From NCBI GenBank assembly GCA_017935525.1, contig JAGBHJ010000163.1:1-7443 (forward strand): a stretch of DNA of 7,443 bases. Reading direction: 5' to 3'. The position numbers and the translations under genes were made by a program. The notes under the pieces were generated by a model. It worked only from the letters and a program-made list of their open reading frames with translations. It made no database searches and was not told where the DNA came from. Below, piece after piece: positions 6,535 to 7,443 of the stretch. Origin of the DNA: Clostridia bacterium. GTDB lineage: Bacteria > Bacillota > Clostridia > HGM11327. The first letter of the stretch is position 1. Each line of letters starts with the position of its first letter.

Positions 6535-7058
6535 CAAGCTCATTCAATAAATGGATACCATTTTGCGGTGCTGCAACGAAGGAAAAGGCACATGAACTGA
6601 TCTTTAACGGCGTTGATGATGAATACACGTGGAGAGGCTCATATCTGCCCATTCTGAACGTTTCTGCCCAGTTTGCACAAGACCCAGATCAGGATTTTGA
6701 CAAATTGAGGTTTGGAATAAACGAGTGGAAAAGCATCAATAAGTACCTCTTAAAGGAGTTCTATCAGCTGACGCCATGGCACACACCGGAGGACGTTTAC
6801 AGCTTTACTGCGTACGCCTTTTACGATGAGGAGGCAAAGGACGGCGTTTTGTTTGCATTCAGACAGGAGCAAGGCTTCAGCGACACGCTGTTCGTTTCAT
6901 TGCCTTTCGTAACTGAAGGACAAACGGTAACGTTGACAGACGAAGACACAAAGGAAGTAATCACAGTATCCTACGACCAACTGAAAAAAGCGCCCTTGGC
7001 GCTCAAGCTGCCAAACAGAAGAATGGCAAAGCTTTACAGGATCAATACAATTGAATAA
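6531..7058 (+). CDS. GH36-type alpha-galactosidase, C-terminal part (second fragment)
   Basis: This 175-codon frame continues the enzyme. Its first residues, MTSSFNKWIPFCGA, match the late-barrel segment where GH36 enzymes have a W-I-P-(Y/F) motif. Residues from about 85 on (from YSFTAYAFYD to the end) are beta-rich and fit the C-terminal beta-sandwich of GH36. The ATG overlaps the TGA of the upstream fragment as ATGA (6531-6534), an arrangement that allows reinitiation, but no ribosome site is seen. The ATG is more likely an internal methionine of the intact protein, since the family frame extends upstream of it to the A-run at 6519-6522. Alone it carries neither catalytic aspartate. It ends 3 bases before the terminator stem. 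Confidence 0.75.
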   Translation: MTSSFNKWIPFCGAATKEKAHELIFNGVDDEYTWRGSYLPILNVSAQFAQDPDQDFDKLRFGINEWKSINKYLLKEFYQLTPWHTPEDVYSFTAYAFYDEEAKDGVLFAFRQEQGFSDTLFVSLPFVTEGQTVTLTDEDTKEVITVSYDQLKKAPLALKLPNRRMAKLYRINTIE

Positions 7059-7061
7059 AAT

Positions 7062-7100
7062 AAAACTCTCACAGTGTAATATGCATTGTGAGAGTTTTTT
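7062..7100. terminator. Bidirectional intrinsic terminator between the operon and rsmA
   Basis: The arms 7062-7073 and 7087-7098 pair perfectly over 12 bp (core ACTCTCACA/TGTGAGAGT). Four more inner pairs, two of them G-T wobbles, leave a 5-base loop. Six T residues (7095-7100) follow on the plus strand. Read on the minus strand, the same hairpin is followed by TTTTATTTTATT, so it can also end rsmA transcripts arriving from the other side. It begins 4 bases after the galactosidase stop codon. Confidence 0.9.
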
Positions 7101-7122
7101 GTCTTATAGATTTGCCGATTCC

Positions 7123-7138
7123 GACGATTTGCGTCGTC
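7123..7138. repeat. Small inverted repeat, 5-bp stem
   Basis: GACGA (7123-7127) and TCGTC (7134-7138) are inverted around a 6-base gap. The stem is short and no T-run follows on either strand, so it is not a convincing terminator. It may be part of the same intergenic element as the longer hairpin at 7166-7199. Confidence 0.35.
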
Positions 7139-7165
7139 AAAAGAGAAGAAGTGGCATATATTTAT

Positions 7166-7199
7166 ATTTCTTCGCAAAATCATTGTTTTGCGAAGAAAT
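7166..7199. repeat. Perfect 14-bp inverted repeat in the gap between converging genes
   Basis: ATTTCTTCGCAAAA (7166-7179) is followed by a 6-base loop (TCATTG) and its exact reverse complement (7186-7199). An outer pairing, GGCA (7153-7156) with TGCC (7201-7204), may close a larger structure. A further GAAGAA at 7145-7150 could compete for the TTCTTC in the left arm. No T-run follows on either strand, so it does not look like a normal terminator. It could be a copy of a dispersed palindromic repeat or a structured 3' end that protects RNA. Nothing coding is seen between 7059 and 7218. Confidence 0.7.
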
Positions 7200-7218
7200 G
7201 TGCCTGTTTTACGGCTTT

Positions 7219-7443
7219 TCAGCCTCTTTCCGCTGATATGGCGTCCGAAAGGGCTATAAACTGCTCTATGGAGAGCTTTTCGCATCTTTCGGTGGGTTCA
7301 ACGCCTATTGTGCTCAATGCGTGCGTGATCTCATCCTTTGAAAGGTTTATTTTCGGCACGGAAGAAAGTGAGTTCAACAGTGTCTTACGTCTTTGCATAA
7401 ACGCACCCTTGACGATCGCCTTAAACAGCTCGTTGTCCTTTGC
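7219..7443 (-). CDS. rsmA: RsmA/KsgA 16S rRNA dimethyladenosine transferase, C-terminal 74 residues (gene continues past window)
   Basis: The minus-strand frame runs from the window edge to TGA at 7219-7221, giving 74 residues. It matches the C-terminal helical domain of RsmA/KsgA: the FKAIVKGAFMQRRKTLLNSL segment (residues 7-26) carries the family's F-x-x-R-R-K-T-L-x-N pattern, and LSIEQFIALSDAI (57-69) is the typical final helix. The full enzyme uses SAM to dimethylate two adjacent adenines near the 3' end of 16S rRNA (A1518 and A1519 in E. coli), a late step in small-subunit assembly. The methyltransferase domain and start lie outside the window. The gene converges on the thiI operon, with the bidirectional terminator between them. 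Confidence 0.9.
   Translation of the reverse strand, partial: AKDNELFKAIVKGAFMQRRKTLLNSLSSVPKINLSKDEITHALSTIGVEPTERCEKLSIEQFIALSDAISAERG

Larger units (their letters stand above)
5023..7058 (+). pseudogene. Whole GH36-type alpha-galactosidase gene, split by a -1 frameshift at an A-run
   Basis: The two fragments are one gene. Reading codon 500 (AAA, 6520-6522) and then stepping back one base gives A-K-R-L-S-M-T-S-S-F and runs on to the stop at 7056-7058: 678 residues, a reasonable size for this family. The simplest explanation is one A lost from a run of five (four remain, 6519-6522). It could be a real mutation, a sequencing or assembly error at a homopolymer, or recoding. A lysine tRNA could re-pair perfectly one base back, but the previous codon GCA could not, so this is not a standard tandem-slip heptamer. 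Both reading frames are otherwise intact with no further stops, so any inactivation is recent. Confidence 0.75.

Noticed and set aside
7166..7199. Dedicated rsmA terminator
   Set aside because: On the minus strand the stem is followed by ATAAATATATGCC and not a T-run; the hairpin at 7062-7098 has proper T-rich tails on both strands.
7034..7285. 83-codon minus-strand frame spanning the terminator and the end of rsmA
   Set aside because: It crosses both hairpins and overlaps the RsmA C-terminus in another frame; the family match is in the frame ending at 7219.

Overview
The window looks like chromosome from a low-to-mid-GC Firmicute of the class Clostridia, probably near Ruminococcus or other Oscillospiraceae. 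This rests on strong AGGAGG-type ribosome sites, frequent AGA/AGG arginine codons, a ThiI without a rhodanese domain, and protein types common in gut clostridia. The genus is inferred from these traits, not shown directly.

Layout. On the minus strand at 1-1194 is a large gene open at its 3' end. It encodes a zinc-ribbon, single-span membrane protein with an outside region of Ig-like repeats. A 221-base AT-rich gap (1195-1415) holds divergent promoters. From 1416 to 7058 five genes run on the plus strand with gaps of 1 to 21 bases, so they look like one transcription unit: a two-helix membrane protein with a possible PH-like tail; a class I cysteine desulfurase; the tRNA 4-thiouridine enzyme ThiI; a GNAT acetyltransferase; and a GH36-type alpha-galactosidase split by a -1 frameshift near 6519-6522. 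A strong hairpin terminator at 7062-7100 closes the unit. After it come about 120 bases with a perfect 14-bp hairpin, possibly a dispersed repeat. Last, on the minus strand, is the C-terminal end of the 16S rRNA dimethyltransferase RsmA/KsgA (7219-7443), which converges on the terminator.

How the genes fit together. The desulfurase and ThiI form a recognisable pair: the first takes sulfur from cysteine as a persulfide and the second puts it on U8 of tRNA. ThiI here has no rhodanese domain, so a dedicated partner desulfurase makes sense, as with the NifZ-ThiI pair of Bacillus subtilis. The membrane protein and the GNAT enzyme are joined to this pair by position only, and their roles are unknown. 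The galactosidase is a carbohydrate enzyme with no clear link to tRNA thiolation and may simply be read through from upstream. I see no CRISPR array, transposase, phage gene, tRNA or rRNA. The window is mostly housekeeping. The points most worth checking are the broken galactosidase, the uncharacterised members of the thiolation operon and the palindromic element near 7166-7199.
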